A program made the position numbers and the translations under genes. DNA of 64,000 nt from the NCBI RefSeq assembly GCF_000426845.1, contig NZ_AUGD01000001.1, forward strand, positions 1,016,001 through 1,080,000. Reading direction: 5' to 3'. Of the stretch, positions 37,199 through 47,520 are shown one piece after another. The DNA comes from Bradyrhizobium sp. in8p8. Lineage in GTDB: Bacteria > Pseudomonadota > Alphaproteobacteria > Rhizobiales > Xanthobacteraceae. Within the stretch, counting starts at the first letter, position 1. Every line of letters starts with the position of its first letter. Under the pieces are notes generated by a model. The model was not told the origin of the DNA. It saw only the letters and a program-made list of their open reading frames with translations, and did no database searches.

Positions 37199-38611
37199 TC
37201 AACTTCTTGCTCCGGCGCGGCGAGTCCACAGCAGAAACGTGGCGCAGATCATGATGAATGTCACAAACAGGGCGAGCGATACCAGGAATCCCGCGCGCGC
37301 TGATTGCAGCGCTTCGCCCGCGAAGAACACCGCGCCGATTGCGGCCACACCGGCCGCATTTCCGATCTGCGCCGTCGTGCCGTACATGCCGGAGGCCGAG
37401 CCTGCGGCACCAGGTTTTACGGTCGAAAGCACGGCCCCGGACAGTGGCGCCATCACCAGACCCTGACCATAGCCGAAGATGATCATGGTAAGCGCCAGCG
37501 CAAGCGCCGTCGGCTGCTCGGCATGGACCGAAACGATCGCGAGCGCCGCGAGGCCTACGATCTGAAGTGCGCAGCCTTCGAGCAGAACCTTGGTGCCGCG
37601 ATGGCGCGCCCGCACCCCGCTGTGGCGCGAAGCCGCGACGAATGCAATCGCGAGCGGAATGAATGCCATGCCGGCTGCGAGCGGCGGGATGTTCAGGCCA
37701 CGCTGCATGAACAGCGTCATCACCAGATAGAACGAGAGATTGGCGAAGAAGAAAAAGAACACGGCGCCGAGACCGCGCATGAAGGCGGCGTCCGCCAGCA
37801 GCGCGAGATCGATCAGCGGCATGCCGCCGGCGCGTGCGACCGCCTGCTCCAGCTTCAGGAACGCAATGAGAATCAAGCCTCCGATGGCCATCATCGCCCA
37901 GAGCCAGGGCGCCCAGCCGACATCGTGCCCGAACAGCAACGGACCGATCAGGCACAACAGTCCCGCGAACAGCACCACGCTGCCCTTGATGTCGAGCTTC
38001 GTGTCGGCGCGGCGCGATGTCGATGGCATGATGCGCCAGGCCGCGGCCGCGATGACGAGGCCGCACGGCACGTTGATGAAGAATACCGAGCGCCAGCCGG
38101 TGCCGGCGAGATCGACCGTGAGCAGAAGGCCACCGAGCAGGAGGCCCGCGGCGCCGGCAAGCCCGAGCACGATGCCGTAAACGGCGAAGGCGCGATTGCG
38201 CGCCTCGTCAGTGAACAGCAGATGCAGCATCGCCAGCACCTGAGGCACCATCAGCGCCGCGGTGGCGCCCTGCGCCAGCCGCGCGATGATCAGTTCGAGG
38301 CCGGATTGCGCGAGGCCGCACCACAGCGAGGTCAGGGTGAAGCCGAGCACGCCCGCCAGGAACAGGTTCTTGGTGCCGTGAATGTCGCCGAGGCGGCCGC
38401 CGGTGACGACGAGGGTCGCATAGGCGATCAGATAGATCGCCACGACGGACTCGATCTCTGCCGACGTCGCGTGCAGGTCGATGGCGATTGTGGGAATGGC
38501 AACGTTGACCACGAAGGCATCGACGCCGAGCATGAACTGGGCGGCCACGACGATGGCCAGCACCCACCAGCGGCAGGACGAATCGATTTGCCTTGTGACG
38601 ATCTGGTGCAT
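37199..38611 (-). CDS. DHA2-family MFS drug exporter
   Basis: Fourteen-helix drug:proton antiporter of 470 residues, relative of EmrB/QacA. Helix 1 FMLGVDAFVVNVAIPTI carries the conserved aspartate; motif A is GGRLGDIHGTKNLFLAG; motif C is LGLAGAAGLLLGGLL; TGWRSVFFINVPCGL follows. Start ATG (MHQIVTRQI). Single gene; divergent from the flavin monooxygenase gene with 191 bp between. Substrate unknown. Confidence 0.93.
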   Translation of the reverse strand: MHQIVTRQIDSSCRWWVLAIVVAAQFMLGVDAFVVNVAIPTIAIDLHATSAEIESVVAIYLIAYATLVVTGGRLGDIHGTKNLFLAGVLGFTLTSLWCGLAQSGLELIIARLAQGATAALMVPQVLAMLHLLFTDEARNRAFAVYGIVLGLAGAAGLLLGGLLLTVDLAGTGWRSVFFINVPCGLVIAAAAWRIMPSTSRRADTKLDIKGSVVLFAGLLCLIGPLLFGHDVGWAPWLWAMMAIGGLILIAFLKLEQAVARAGGMPLIDLALLADAAFMRGLGAVFFFFFANLSFYLVMTLFMQRGLNIPPLAAGMAFIPLAIAFVAASRHSGVRARHRGTKVLLEGCALQIVGLAALAIVSVHAEQPTALALALTMIIFGYGQGLVMAPLSGAVLSTVKPGAAGSASGMYGTTAQIGNAAGVAAIGAVFFAGEALQSARAGFLVSLALFVTFIMICATFLLWTRRAGARS

Positions 38612-38802
38612 TGGCGCACGGCTCTGGAACCTGTCTGTTCTCAGGATTTCAGATCGCACAGGGCGCCGCGATTACCTCGCAGGTAAGGACGCTGCACGCA
38701 TGACCGCATTCCGCCGCACGGGACATCGCGCGATTGCGTTCGTGCCATGAGACACGTAGCCTCATCGGCTCAACAAACAGAAAATCAGCCGGAGAGAACC
38801 CC

Positions 38803-40038
38803 ATGGCGCGCCTGAAGTTCGGAGCCTTCCTTGCCCCGCATCATCCGATCGGGGAGCATCCGATGCTGCAGTTCCGGCGCGATCTGGACCTCGTCGAGCA
38901 GCTGGACGCGCTCGGCTATGACGAGTTCTGGTGCGGCGAGCATCATTCCTCCGGCTGGGAGATGATCGCTTCGCCCGAGATGTTCCTGGCTGCGGCCGGC
39001 GAGCGCACCAAGCGAATCAAGCTTGGCACCGGCGTGGTGTCGCTGCCCTATCACCATCCCTTCAACGTCGCGCAGCGCATGGTGCAGCTCGACCACATGA
39101 CCGGCGGCCGCGCCATCTTCGGCTCCGGACCGGGCGCGCTCGCCTCGGATGCGCACACGCTCGGCATCGATCCGATGACGCAGCGCGACCGCCAGGACGA
39201 GGCCATCGGCATCATCCGCCGCCTCTTCAACGGCGAGCGCGTCACCGCCAAGAGCGACTGGTTCACGATGAACGATGCCGCGCTGCAGATCCTGCCCTTG
39301 CAGGAGGAGATGCCGTTCGTGGTCGCCTCGCAGATCTCGCCGTCGGGCATGACGCTGGCCGGAAAATACGGCATCGGCATCATCTCGCTGGGATCGATGA
39401 CGACGCAGGGGCTGATGTCGCTGCAGCAGCAATGGCAGTTCGCCGAGGATGCCGCCAAGAAGCACGGCACCACGGTGAGCCGTGCCGACTGGCGCGTGCT
39501 GCTGACCTTCCACATCGCCGAGACCCGCGAACAGGCACGCAAGGAGGCGGGCGCCGGGCTGATGCGCTGGCACAACGAATATAACGTCGGCACGCTGCAG
39601 CGGCCGGGCCTCACGGCATTCTCCTCGCCCGACGAGGCCGTCGACAAGACCGCCTTCGTCGAAGGCGCGGCATCCACGATCGGCACGCCCGACGATCTCG
39701 TCAAGACGATCAAGAACGTGATGCAGGTTTCCGGCGGCGTCGGCGCCATCATCGGCTTCGTGCACGACTGGGCCAATCCGGAGAACACCCGCAGGAGCTG
39801 GGACATGGTGGCGCGCTATGTCGTGCCGGAGATCAACGGCTACATCGACGGCCTGCGCAGCTCGCAGAAATTCGTGATCGAGAACCGCGCGATCTTCGAA
39901 CGCGCAGGGCAGGCCGTGATGGCGAAGATCATGGAGAACGAGAAGGCCGCCGAGGCACTGAAGGTCACCGGCCCCGGCCGTGTCGCCATTCCCGCCGTCA
40001 ACGCGCCGGATCTGCAAAAGGAAGCCGCGAAGCGATAG
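38803..40038 (+). CDS. LLM-class flavin-dependent monooxygenase
   Basis: Luciferase-like monooxygenase of 411 residues that uses reduced FMN supplied by a separate reductase. The TIM-barrel start FGAFLAPHHPIGEHP and the FMN-pocket segments EFWCGEHHSSGWE, GTGVVSLPYHHPFNVAQRMVQLD and GPGALASDAHTLGID are clear. This subgroup includes limonene monooxygenase-like enzymes; the exact substrate is unknown. Start ATG with GGAGAG 7 bp upstream. The P450 gene follows on the same strand after 135 bp that include a hairpin. Confidence 0.92.
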   Translation: MARLKFGAFLAPHHPIGEHPMLQFRRDLDLVEQLDALGYDEFWCGEHHSSGWEMIASPEMFLAAAGERTKRIKLGTGVVSLPYHHPFNVAQRMVQLDHMTGGRAIFGSGPGALASDAHTLGIDPMTQRDRQDEAIGIIRRLFNGERVTAKSDWFTMNDAALQILPLQEEMPFVVASQISPSGMTLAGKYGIGIISLGSMTTQGLMSLQQQWQFAEDAAKKHGTTVSRADWRVLLTFHIAETREQARKEAGAGLMRWHNEYNVGTLQRPGLTAFSSPDEAVDKTAFVEGAASTIGTPDDLVKTIKNVMQVSGGVGAIIGFVHDWANPENTRRSWDMVARYVVPEINGYIDGLRSSQKFVIENRAIFERAGQAVMAKIMENEKAAEALKVTGPGRVAIPAVNAPDLQKEAAKR

Positions 40039-40050
40039 GGAGAATGCCCG

Positions 40051-40080
40051 GTCGTCATCCCGGCAAAAGCCGGGACGACG
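40051..40080. terminator. Short GC hairpin after the monooxygenase gene
   Basis: GTCGTCATCCCGGC, loop AAAA, GCCGGGACGAC: an almost perfect inverted repeat of 30 bases located 12 bp after the monooxygenase stop. It is of the common alphaproteobacterial GTCATCCCGG palindrome kind and probably attenuates read-through into the P450 gene. Confidence 0.7.
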
Positions 40081-40173
40081 ATGGTGAGGTGACGTTATCG
40101 TGCACGGGAGACCGCCGCGCCAGCCTGCCCGGATGTGCTATCCTGGCAAGGCCAGCCAACCGGAGCAATCGTC

Positions 40174-41550
40174 ATGTCGATGCAGAATGTGGCCGCCCCT
40201 GCGTTTCCGTTCACCCCGCCGCGACGCAATGAGCTGACCCACATCCCCGGGGACGAAGGCTGGCCGATCATCGGCAAGACCTTTCAGGTGCTCGCCGATC
40301 CCAAGGGCCATGTCGAAGCGAACGGCGCCAAATACGGCCTGGTCTACCGCACTCACTTTTTCGGCGAGACCAATGTCGTGCTGCTCGGGCCCGAGGCCAA
40401 CGAGCTCGTGCTGTTCGACCAGCAGAAGCTGTTCTCCTCGACGCACGGTTGGAACAAGGTTCTCGGCCTGCTGTTTCCGCGCGGATTGATGCTGCTCGAC
40501 TTCGACGAGCACCGGCTGCATCGCAAGGCGCTGTCGGTCGCGTTCAAGTCGGGGCCGATGAAATCCTATCTCGGCGATCTCGATCGCGGCATTTCCGCGC
40601 GCGTCGCGAAGTGGAAGGCACGACCCGGCGAGATGCAGCTCTATCCGGCGATGAAGCAGCTCACGCTCGATCTCGCCGCGGCTTCGTTCCTCGGCACCGA
40701 TATCGGGCCGGAGGTCGAGGAGATCAACCGCGCCTTTGTCGATATGGTCGCCGCCTCCGTGTCGCCGGTCCGCCACCCCTTGCCCGGCACCCAGATGGCG
40801 CGAGGGGTGAAGGGACGCAAGCGCATCGTCGCCTATTTCCGGGAGCAGATTCCGCTGCGCCGCGGCAATCACGGCGGCGACGATCTGTTCTCGCAGCTCT
40901 GCCGCGCCACCCATGAGGATGGCGCGCTGCTCTCGGAGCAGGACATCATCGATCACATGAGCTTCCTGATGATGGCGGCGCACGACACGCTGACTTCGTC
41001 GCTGACTTCCTTCATCGGCGAGCTCGCCGCCAACCCTGAATGGCAGGACAAGTTGCGCGCGGAAGTGCTCGCGCTCGGCCTTGCGCCGGATGCGCCGAGC
41101 AGCTTCGACGATCTCGAAAAGATGCCGCTGACGGAGATGGCCTTCAAGGAAGCGCTGCGGATCAAGCCGCCGGTACCCTCGATGCCGCGGCGTGCGATGC
41201 GCGATTTCACCTTCAAGGGCTTCAAGGTGCCGGCCGGTACCGCCGTCGGCATCAATCCGCTCTATACACACCACATGAAGGACATCTGGCCGGAGCCGGA
41301 GCGCTTCGATCCGCTGCGATTCACCGAGGAAGCGCAACGCAACCGTCACCGCTTCGCCTTCGTCCCGTTCGGCGGCGGCGCGCACATGTGTCTCGGCCTG
41401 CACTTCGCCTATATGCAGGCGAAGTGCTTCGCGCGGCACTTTCTGCAGAACATAGAGGTGTCGCTCGCGCCCGGCTACAAGCCGGACTGGCAGATGTGGC
41501 CGATCCCGAAGCCTCGGGATGGGCTGCGGGTGAGCGTGAAGCCTGCTTGA
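40174..41550 (+). CDS. Cytochrome P450
   Basis: Haem-thiolate monooxygenase of 458 residues. The haem-binding loop FGGGAHMCLG puts the cysteine ligand near residue 406. The ExxR pair is in FKEALRIKPP, and the I-helix oxygen-activation motif is AAHDTLTS. The N-terminal part has GWPIIGKTFQVLADPKGHVE, reminiscent of CYP51/CYP120-like eukaryote-type P450s rather than CYP101 types. No membrane anchor. It needs ferredoxin and reductase partners not present nearby. Start ATG (MSMQNVAAP) with CGGAG upstream. Substrate unknown; a terpenoid, retinoid-like or fatty compound is plausible. Confidence 0.94.
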   Translation: MSMQNVAAPAFPFTPPRRNELTHIPGDEGWPIIGKTFQVLADPKGHVEANGAKYGLVYRTHFFGETNVVLLGPEANELVLFDQQKLFSSTHGWNKVLGLLFPRGLMLLDFDEHRLHRKALSVAFKSGPMKSYLGDLDRGISARVAKWKARPGEMQLYPAMKQLTLDLAAASFLGTDIGPEVEEINRAFVDMVAASVSPVRHPLPGTQMARGVKGRKRIVAYFREQIPLRRGNHGGDDLFSQLCRATHEDGALLSEQDIIDHMSFLMMAAHDTLTSSLTSFIGELAANPEWQDKLRAEVLALGLAPDAPSSFDDLEKMPLTEMAFKEALRIKPPVPSMPRRAMRDFTFKGFKVPAGTAVGINPLYTHHMKDIWPEPERFDPLRFTEEAQRNRHRFAFVPFGGGAHMCLGLHFAYMQAKCFARHFLQNIEVSLAPGYKPDWQMWPIPKPRDGLRVSVKPA

Positions 41551-41558
41551 GTCAACTC

Positions 41559-41658
41559 CGTCATTCTGCGGCGCACGAACTGCGAACCATGGTGCGCAAT
41601 TGCGCACCTGAGAATCTCGAGGTTGCGGGTTCGATGCTTCGCATCGCCCCGGAATGAC
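41559..41658. repeat. Dispersed intergenic repeat with GGTGCGCAATTGCGCACC core
   Basis: Begins CGTCATTCTGCGGCGCACGA and ends GCATCGCCCCGGAATGAC. In the middle is the perfect palindrome GGTGCGCAATTGCGCACC (41591-41608). The outer ends CGTCATTC and GGAATGAC are complementary. It lies between the convergent P450 and SDR genes. Confidence 0.85.
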
Positions 41659-41670
41659 AGCAGATATCGA

Positions 41671-42510
41671 CTACGCGCCCTGATCGAACGCCTTGCGCAG
41701 CGCCACGTAACCCTGCTGCTGCTGGCTCCAGTTGCGGCCGCCGGTCATGGCGCCGTCGACGACGAGGTCGTGGCCGTTGACGAAGCTGGACTCGTCGCTG
41801 GCCAGGAACACCGCGGCATGGGCGATGTCGTCGGGAAGGCCGGCACGCGGGATCGGCTGCGCGGTCTTGTAGACCTCGCGCATCACCGCCGGCGTCTTCT
41901 CCGCTGCATCGATCGAGAGCCCCAGCGCCTTGCCGAAGATGCCTGTCGCAATCGCGCCGGGCGAGATCGAGTTGACGCGCACGTTGGACTCGCCAAGCTC
42001 CATGGCCACGCATTTGGTGAGATGGATCACCGCTGCCTTCGCCGCGCTGTAGACCATTGAGGACGAGAAGCCGGCGAGGCGGCCGGCGATGCTGCCATTG
42101 TTGATGATGCTGCCCGCCTCCTGCTTCTTCATGTAGGGCGCGGCGTGCTTCATCCCGAGCATGACGCTGCGCACCAGCGTCGCCATTGCCGCATCGAACC
42201 GCTCGGCCTCGAGGCCTTCGATGCCGCCGGTCTGCGCCGGCCCCCCGGCATTGTTGAACAGGCAATCGATCCTGCCGAATTTATCCACTGCGAGCGCGAT
42301 CAGCGCCTGCATCTGCGCTTCGACCGTGACATCGGTCTGACGGAAGATGCAGTTGGCTCCGAGCTGCTTCGCCAGCGCCTCGCCTTCCGGTAGACGCCGC
42401 CCAGCGATCACAATTTTGGCACCTTCGGCAACGAAGACTTCCGCAGTGCGCAATCCGATCCCGCTGGTCGCGCCCGTGATCACCGCAACCTTGCCGTCCA
42501 GCCTGCCCAT
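41671..42510 (-). CDS. Short-chain dehydrogenase/reductase (SDR)
   Basis: NAD(P)-dependent oxidoreductase of 279 residues, classical SDR. Cofactor motif GATSGIG at about 12-18, NNAGG near 90, catalytic serine in NNGSIAG, and Tyr-x-x-x-Lys in YSAAK near 152. After the helix bearing the catalytic pair, NSISPGAIATGIFGKAL fits the substrate loop. Start ATG (MGRLDGKVAV) with GGAAC upstream. It is convergent with the P450 gene; a shared pathway is possible but rests only on position. Family members oxidise alcohols including steroids and terpenols. Confidence 0.92.
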   Translation of the reverse strand: MGRLDGKVAVITGATSGIGLRTAEVFVAEGAKIVIAGRRLPEGEALAKQLGANCIFRQTDVTVEAQMQALIALAVDKFGRIDCLFNNAGGPAQTGGIEGLEAERFDAAMATLVRSVMLGMKHAAPYMKKQEAGSIINNGSIAGRLAGFSSSMVYSAAKAAVIHLTKCVAMELGESNVRVNSISPGAIATGIFGKALGLSIDAAEKTPAVMREVYKTAQPIPRAGLPDDIAHAAVFLASDESSFVNGHDLVVDGAMTGGRNWSQQQQGYVALRKAFDQGA

Positions 42511-42681
42511 GAGATGTTCCTGTTTTGAGCGATTGATGTCGAGTGACGAATGTCGGCCATCGCCAGAGCAACCACTATCCCTGTCCGCGTCCGCCAAGGC
42601 AAGCTATGCTTGTGCAGGCGGCATGCGTAACATCCTCACGGGCCGCCCGATTTTCGAACGCCTCTCGCGAGCGGGCTGCGC

Positions 42682-43647
42682 ATGGGGAAGCTGATCGAAG
42701 AGTTTCGCAAAGGCTGGCAGGGCGCCGCACCGCCCTCGCTCGGTTTGAGCATCTCCTTTGCGGTGATCTGCCTGTTGGGCGCGACCCTGGTGCGCTGGGG
42801 TCTCGCTCATGTACGCCCCGACATCTACTTTACGCCGTACTTCCCGGCCGTCTTCTTTGCCGCTGCGCTAGGCGGATTCCGTATCGGCGTGGTGACGGCG
42901 CTGGTCGGCGGCGTGCTCGGAGTCGTCCTGAATTTCGGTGATGCCTTTGCCGATCGTGCGCGGTTCGCTCTGCTCGCGCTTTACTGGGCCGTCTGCGCGA
43001 TGACCATCTGGGGAGTCGAGCACTATCGCACCATGCTGGCTGAGCAGCGCCGGATCTCCAAACGCCTGATCGAGGAGGAAGAGTATCGCAAGCTGCTGGT
43101 CGACGAGCTTCAGCACCGCTTGAAGAACAAGCTGTCGACGGTGCATGCCGTGCTGCATCAGGTCCTGCACGACCAGCCGCAGGTCTGGGCGCGGATCGAT
43201 CCCCGGCTGCGCTCGCTGGCCGCAACCGACGATTTGATCTCGCGGATCGACAAGGCCGGCTGCGACATCCGCGACCTCCTGATCTCCGAGCTCGGCCCTT
43301 ACGGCCATGTCCGCTTCACGCTCAACGGCGATCGATTGTTCCTGCCGCCGAAGCTCGCGGTCACGCTGTCATTGATGTTTCACGAGCTCGCCACCAATGC
43401 GGGCAAGTACGGCGCATTCTCCTCTCCGCGCGGTCTGCTGCAGGTGTCCTGGACCGTCAGCGAGGACCGCCTGACCATCACCTGGGACGAAACAGAGGGG
43501 CCGAGCGTGGACAAGGTGTCCGAGCCCGGCTTCGGCACCAAGCTGCTGAAGTCGGCGCTTTCCGCCTTCGAAGGCAGAACAGAGATCTCCTACCTGAAGA
43601 CCGGGCTCCATTGCATCATGCAATGCCGGATCCCGCGAAGCGGCTAA
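42682..43647 (+). CDS. HWE-family sensor histidine kinase
   Basis: Membrane kinase of 321 residues. Four hydrophobic helices with short loops (DUF4118/KdpD-like membrane region, residues 20-115, including DIYFTPYFPAVFFAAALGG). A short coiled coil follows, then the HWE dimerisation motif ELQHRLKNKLSTVHAV with His144. The ATP-binding region has FHELATNAGKYGAFS and the family WxE as ITWDETEGP, then FGTKLLKSAL. HWE kinases in alphaproteobacteria often feed the general stress response (PhyR) or light sensing. No response regulator adjoins, so it is an orphan kinase. Confidence 0.9.
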   Translation: MGKLIEEFRKGWQGAAPPSLGLSISFAVICLLGATLVRWGLAHVRPDIYFTPYFPAVFFAAALGGFRIGVVTALVGGVLGVVLNFGDAFADRARFALLALYWAVCAMTIWGVEHYRTMLAEQRRISKRLIEEEEYRKLLVDELQHRLKNKLSTVHAVLHQVLHDQPQVWARIDPRLRSLAATDDLISRIDKAGCDIRDLLISELGPYGHVRFTLNGDRLFLPPKLAVTLSLMFHELATNAGKYGAFSSPRGLLQVSWTVSEDRLTITWDETEGPSVDKVSEPGFGTKLLKSALSAFEGRTEISYLKTGLHCIMQCRIPRSG

Positions 43648-43939
43648 CGCAAGGCCGGTCGACCGGACCACCGGAGTTTCCGCAGCGTCACGGCCAGGCT
43701 GCATCCGATCGACCTCGTCAAAATGCTACCCACGACGCCAACGAAAACCAAGCGCGCGCACGTCACGCAGTTTCGTTATGCGCGTTGACCCTCTGTTAAT
43801 GACGATCGTCGGCGCGCATCGCATCGCCGCAAGTTTTCTCCAAAACACCCCCGTATTTCTCCGGACCCCTTAACCAAACTTAAGAGGGAACCGCGGAAGA
43901 TCGCGCCCATTGCAAAGGCGCGCTGAAACAACAAGATTC
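43648..43939. other. 292-bp spacer before the GGDEF/EAL gene
   Basis: No gene visible. The 3' part (43770-43900) is relatively AT-rich and contains an inverted repeat CTTAA-CCAAA-CTTAAG near 43870, which could be an operator or part of the promoter for the downstream cyclic-di-GMP gene. No clear -35/-10 pair. Confidence 0.3.
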
Positions 43940-45685
43940 ATGACTTCTATGAACGACAATAGCTATTCCGGCGCGACCGAAGCCGAACTCGGTTTTCTCA
44001 AGGAAATCGTTAGAATGCTGCCGGCCGGCCTCACCGTGCAGGACGCGCAGGGTGAGCTTCTGCTGGTCAACGATGCCGCCGCCGCCCAGCTCGGCATCGA
44101 CGGCAGCCGTCCCTTGGCCGACCTCGCACCGCGACGCGAAGCCTGCCGGCAGGCACTGAGCGCCGGCCAGGCGGTCGTGACGGAGGAAGCGCTTCACGCC
44201 GGCGCCGCGCGGCAGGTGCTGCTCACGACCCATCGTCCCGTTCGCCTCGCCGGGCGCGAGCTCCTGATCTCGGCATCCTCCGACATCACCGAGCAGAAGA
44301 ATTTCGAAGACCAGCTGTTCCGCTCGGCATATTTCGACGAGTTGACGGGATTGCCCTCGCGGCGCGTGATCGAGCATCGCGCCAACAATCTGCTGGCGAG
44401 GGATCGCGGCGGGGAGCGATTCGCGCTGGCCTTTCTCGACGTCGACAATTTCAAGCACATCAACGACTATTACGGTCACGCCGTCGGAGACGCGCTGCTG
44501 GTCGAACTGTCGAAGCGGCTCGGGCGCGACCTGCGCGATTCCGACATGCTGTCGCGCATCTCCGGCGACGAATTTCTGCTGCTGCTCTCCCCGATCCAGA
44601 GCCAGGAGGAAGTCGCCGAATTCATGCAATCGACACTGGAGCGGCTGACCGCGCCGTTCTTCATCGACAATTCGGAGATCTTCGCCTCGACCTCGGTCGG
44701 CATCAGCCTCTATCCGGACCACGGACGCAGCTTCGAGACGTTGCGGCAGAACGCCGACATCGCGATGTACCGCATCAAGAACAACGGCAAGGGGCTGGCG
44801 GCCTTCTTCGACGCCAGCATGGAGCGCGAGGCGCAGGCGCGTATGAAGGTCGAGCAGTCGCTGCGGCTCGCCATCCTGGAAAAACGCTTCTGCTGCGCCT
44901 TCCAGTCCAAGGTCGACATCCGCACGCAGGCCGTAAAAGGCATCGAGGCCTTGGTGCGCCTGCGCGACGACGAAGGCGTGATCCAGGCGCCCGGCTCGTT
45001 CATCAATCTTGCCGGAGAGCTCGGGCTGATCGACGAGCTGACCCATCTCGTGCTCGCCGAGATCGTCAAATCGATCGACCTGATCAACGACACATTCGGC
45101 GCGGAAGCGACCATCAGCATCAACGTCGCCGCCAAGCAGGCCGGCAATCCCGAGTTCATGCGCAGCTTTGCGCAGGCGCTGGACGAGACCGGCTTTCCCC
45201 AGCGTTTCATGATCGAGGTGACGGAAGACGCCTTCGTCGCCAAGAATCATTTCCAGACCGAGATCCTGCCGATGTTCCGCAAGCTCGGCGTCGGCATCTC
45301 CATCGACGATTTCGGCACCGGCTATTCCTCGCTCTCCGCGCTCGCCGACATCACCGCCGACGAGATCAAGATCGACCGCTCCTTCATCACCGACATCCAT
45401 AAGCGCCCGCGCAGCCAGGGCATCCTGCGCGCGATCGAATCCTTGAGCGAAGCGCTCGGCATGACGGTGATCGCCGAAGGCCTCGAATCCCACGAGGAGC
45501 TCGCCTATCTCCAGGCGGCAACGAAGATCCGCTACGCGCAGGGCTATTACTTCTCCCGGCCGATCTTCCTGGAGGAGCTGAAGCTCGCAACGCCGGCCTC
45601 CAGCGAGGCGCGGATCAGCGTGGCGAGCCGGCCGGTGCAACACAATCGCCAAGGCTATTCCCGGGCGAGCGGGTATCGAAGGTAG
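43940..45685 (+). CDS. PAS-GGDEF-EAL cyclic-di-GMP enzyme
   Basis: Cytoplasmic protein of about 581 residues. A small PAS-like domain (residues 10-120, VQDAQGELLLVNDAAAAQLG) is followed by a GGDEF domain with the motif changed to SGDEF (RISGDEFLLLLSP). A complete EAL domain follows: EALVRLRD, NVAAKQAG, EVTEDAF, IDDFGTGYSS, KIDRSF and EGLES. All EAL catalytic residues are present, so phosphodiesterase activity is likely. The serine in the first motif position is tolerated in some active cyclases but may also make the GGDEF domain a GTP-binding regulator. Start chosen: ATG MTSMNDNSY; ATG three codons on is equally possible. Confidence 0.92.
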   Translation: MTSMNDNSYSGATEAELGFLKEIVRMLPAGLTVQDAQGELLLVNDAAAAQLGIDGSRPLADLAPRREACRQALSAGQAVVTEEALHAGAARQVLLTTHRPVRLAGRELLISASSDITEQKNFEDQLFRSAYFDELTGLPSRRVIEHRANNLLARDRGGERFALAFLDVDNFKHINDYYGHAVGDALLVELSKRLGRDLRDSDMLSRISGDEFLLLLSPIQSQEEVAEFMQSTLERLTAPFFIDNSEIFASTSVGISLYPDHGRSFETLRQNADIAMYRIKNNGKGLAAFFDASMEREAQARMKVEQSLRLAILEKRFCCAFQSKVDIRTQAVKGIEALVRLRDDEGVIQAPGSFINLAGELGLIDELTHLVLAEIVKSIDLINDTFGAEATISINVAAKQAGNPEFMRSFAQALDETGFPQRFMIEVTEDAFVAKNHFQTEILPMFRKLGVGISIDDFGTGYSSLSALADITADEIKIDRSFITDIHKRPRSQGILRAIESLSEALGMTVIAEGLESHEELAYLQAATKIRYAQGYYFSRPIFLEELKLATPASSEARISVASRPVQHNRQGYSRASGYRR

Positions 45686-45712
45686 GACGCGGAGCGGCGC
45701 AACACGCACCAT

Positions 45713-45755
45713 TGTCGTTCCGTGGCGCGAAGCGAACCCGGGACGACCGCGATTG
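45713..45755. repeat. Short dispersed repeat fragment
   Basis: TGTCGTTCCGTGGCGCGAAGCGAACCCGGGACGACCGCG: the outer GTCGTTCC / GGGACGAC arms are largely complementary around a GCGAAGCG core. A short version of the palindromic intergenic repeats seen elsewhere in the window. Confidence 0.55.
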
Positions 45756-45837
45756 CGGAGCTGGCTTCAGCGTCATTTCCCCTTTGAAATTGCTGGCATT
45801 TTGCTGATACACAGGCGGACGCCGCCTGGGATATGTC

Positions 45838-47280
<1,443 letters not shown>

Positions 47281-47285
47281 GTTTT

Positions 47286-47322
47286 GAGACATGAAACTGT
47301 CCGGAGTCTCGGAATCCGGACA
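47286..47322. promoter_or_regulatory. Overlapping palindromes, likely enhancer site for the sigma-54 activator
   Basis: TGTCCGGA (47298-47305) pairs perfectly with TCCGGACA (47315-47322) across 9 bp. GACA (47288-47291) with TGTC (47298-47301) and GAGAC (47286-47290) with GTCTC (47306-47310) form further overlapping inverted repeats. The cluster lies about 80-100 bp upstream of the -24 element, the usual place for an enhancer-binding protein. The binding protein is inferred to be the product of the adjacent gene. Confidence 0.65.
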
Positions 47323-47398
47323 CGGTGCCGGGCTACTCTTTGACGCCGGCATGTGGGAATTGCCGCAACTTCGGCCGCTTTCCGCGAACCAGCGGCAT

Positions 47399-47415
47399 CT
47401 GGCGCGGACCTTGCT
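47399..47415 (+). promoter_or_regulatory. Sigma-54 (-24/-12) promoter of the CoA-transferase gene
   Basis: CTGGCGCGGACCTTGCT matches the RpoN consensus YTGGCACG-N4-TTGCW with one mismatch, and the invariant GG (47401-47402) and GC (47413-47414) are exactly 10 bp apart. It should start transcription near 47426, giving a leader of about 95 nt before the GTG of the CoA-transferase gene. Confidence 0.8.
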
Positions 47416-47520
47416 ATCTCTGTCTTCTCGCGCGGGAGCAAGCTGTTCCAGGGCAGCTCCCCACGCTAAGATCAACGCACAAGAACAACGGCATACGGTC
47501 GAGGGATCGGGAGGAACGCC

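Noticed and set aside
43880..45712. 610-codon minus-strand frame opposite the GGDEF/EAL gene
   Set aside because: Antisense shadow, composition typical of reversed GC-rich coding sequence.
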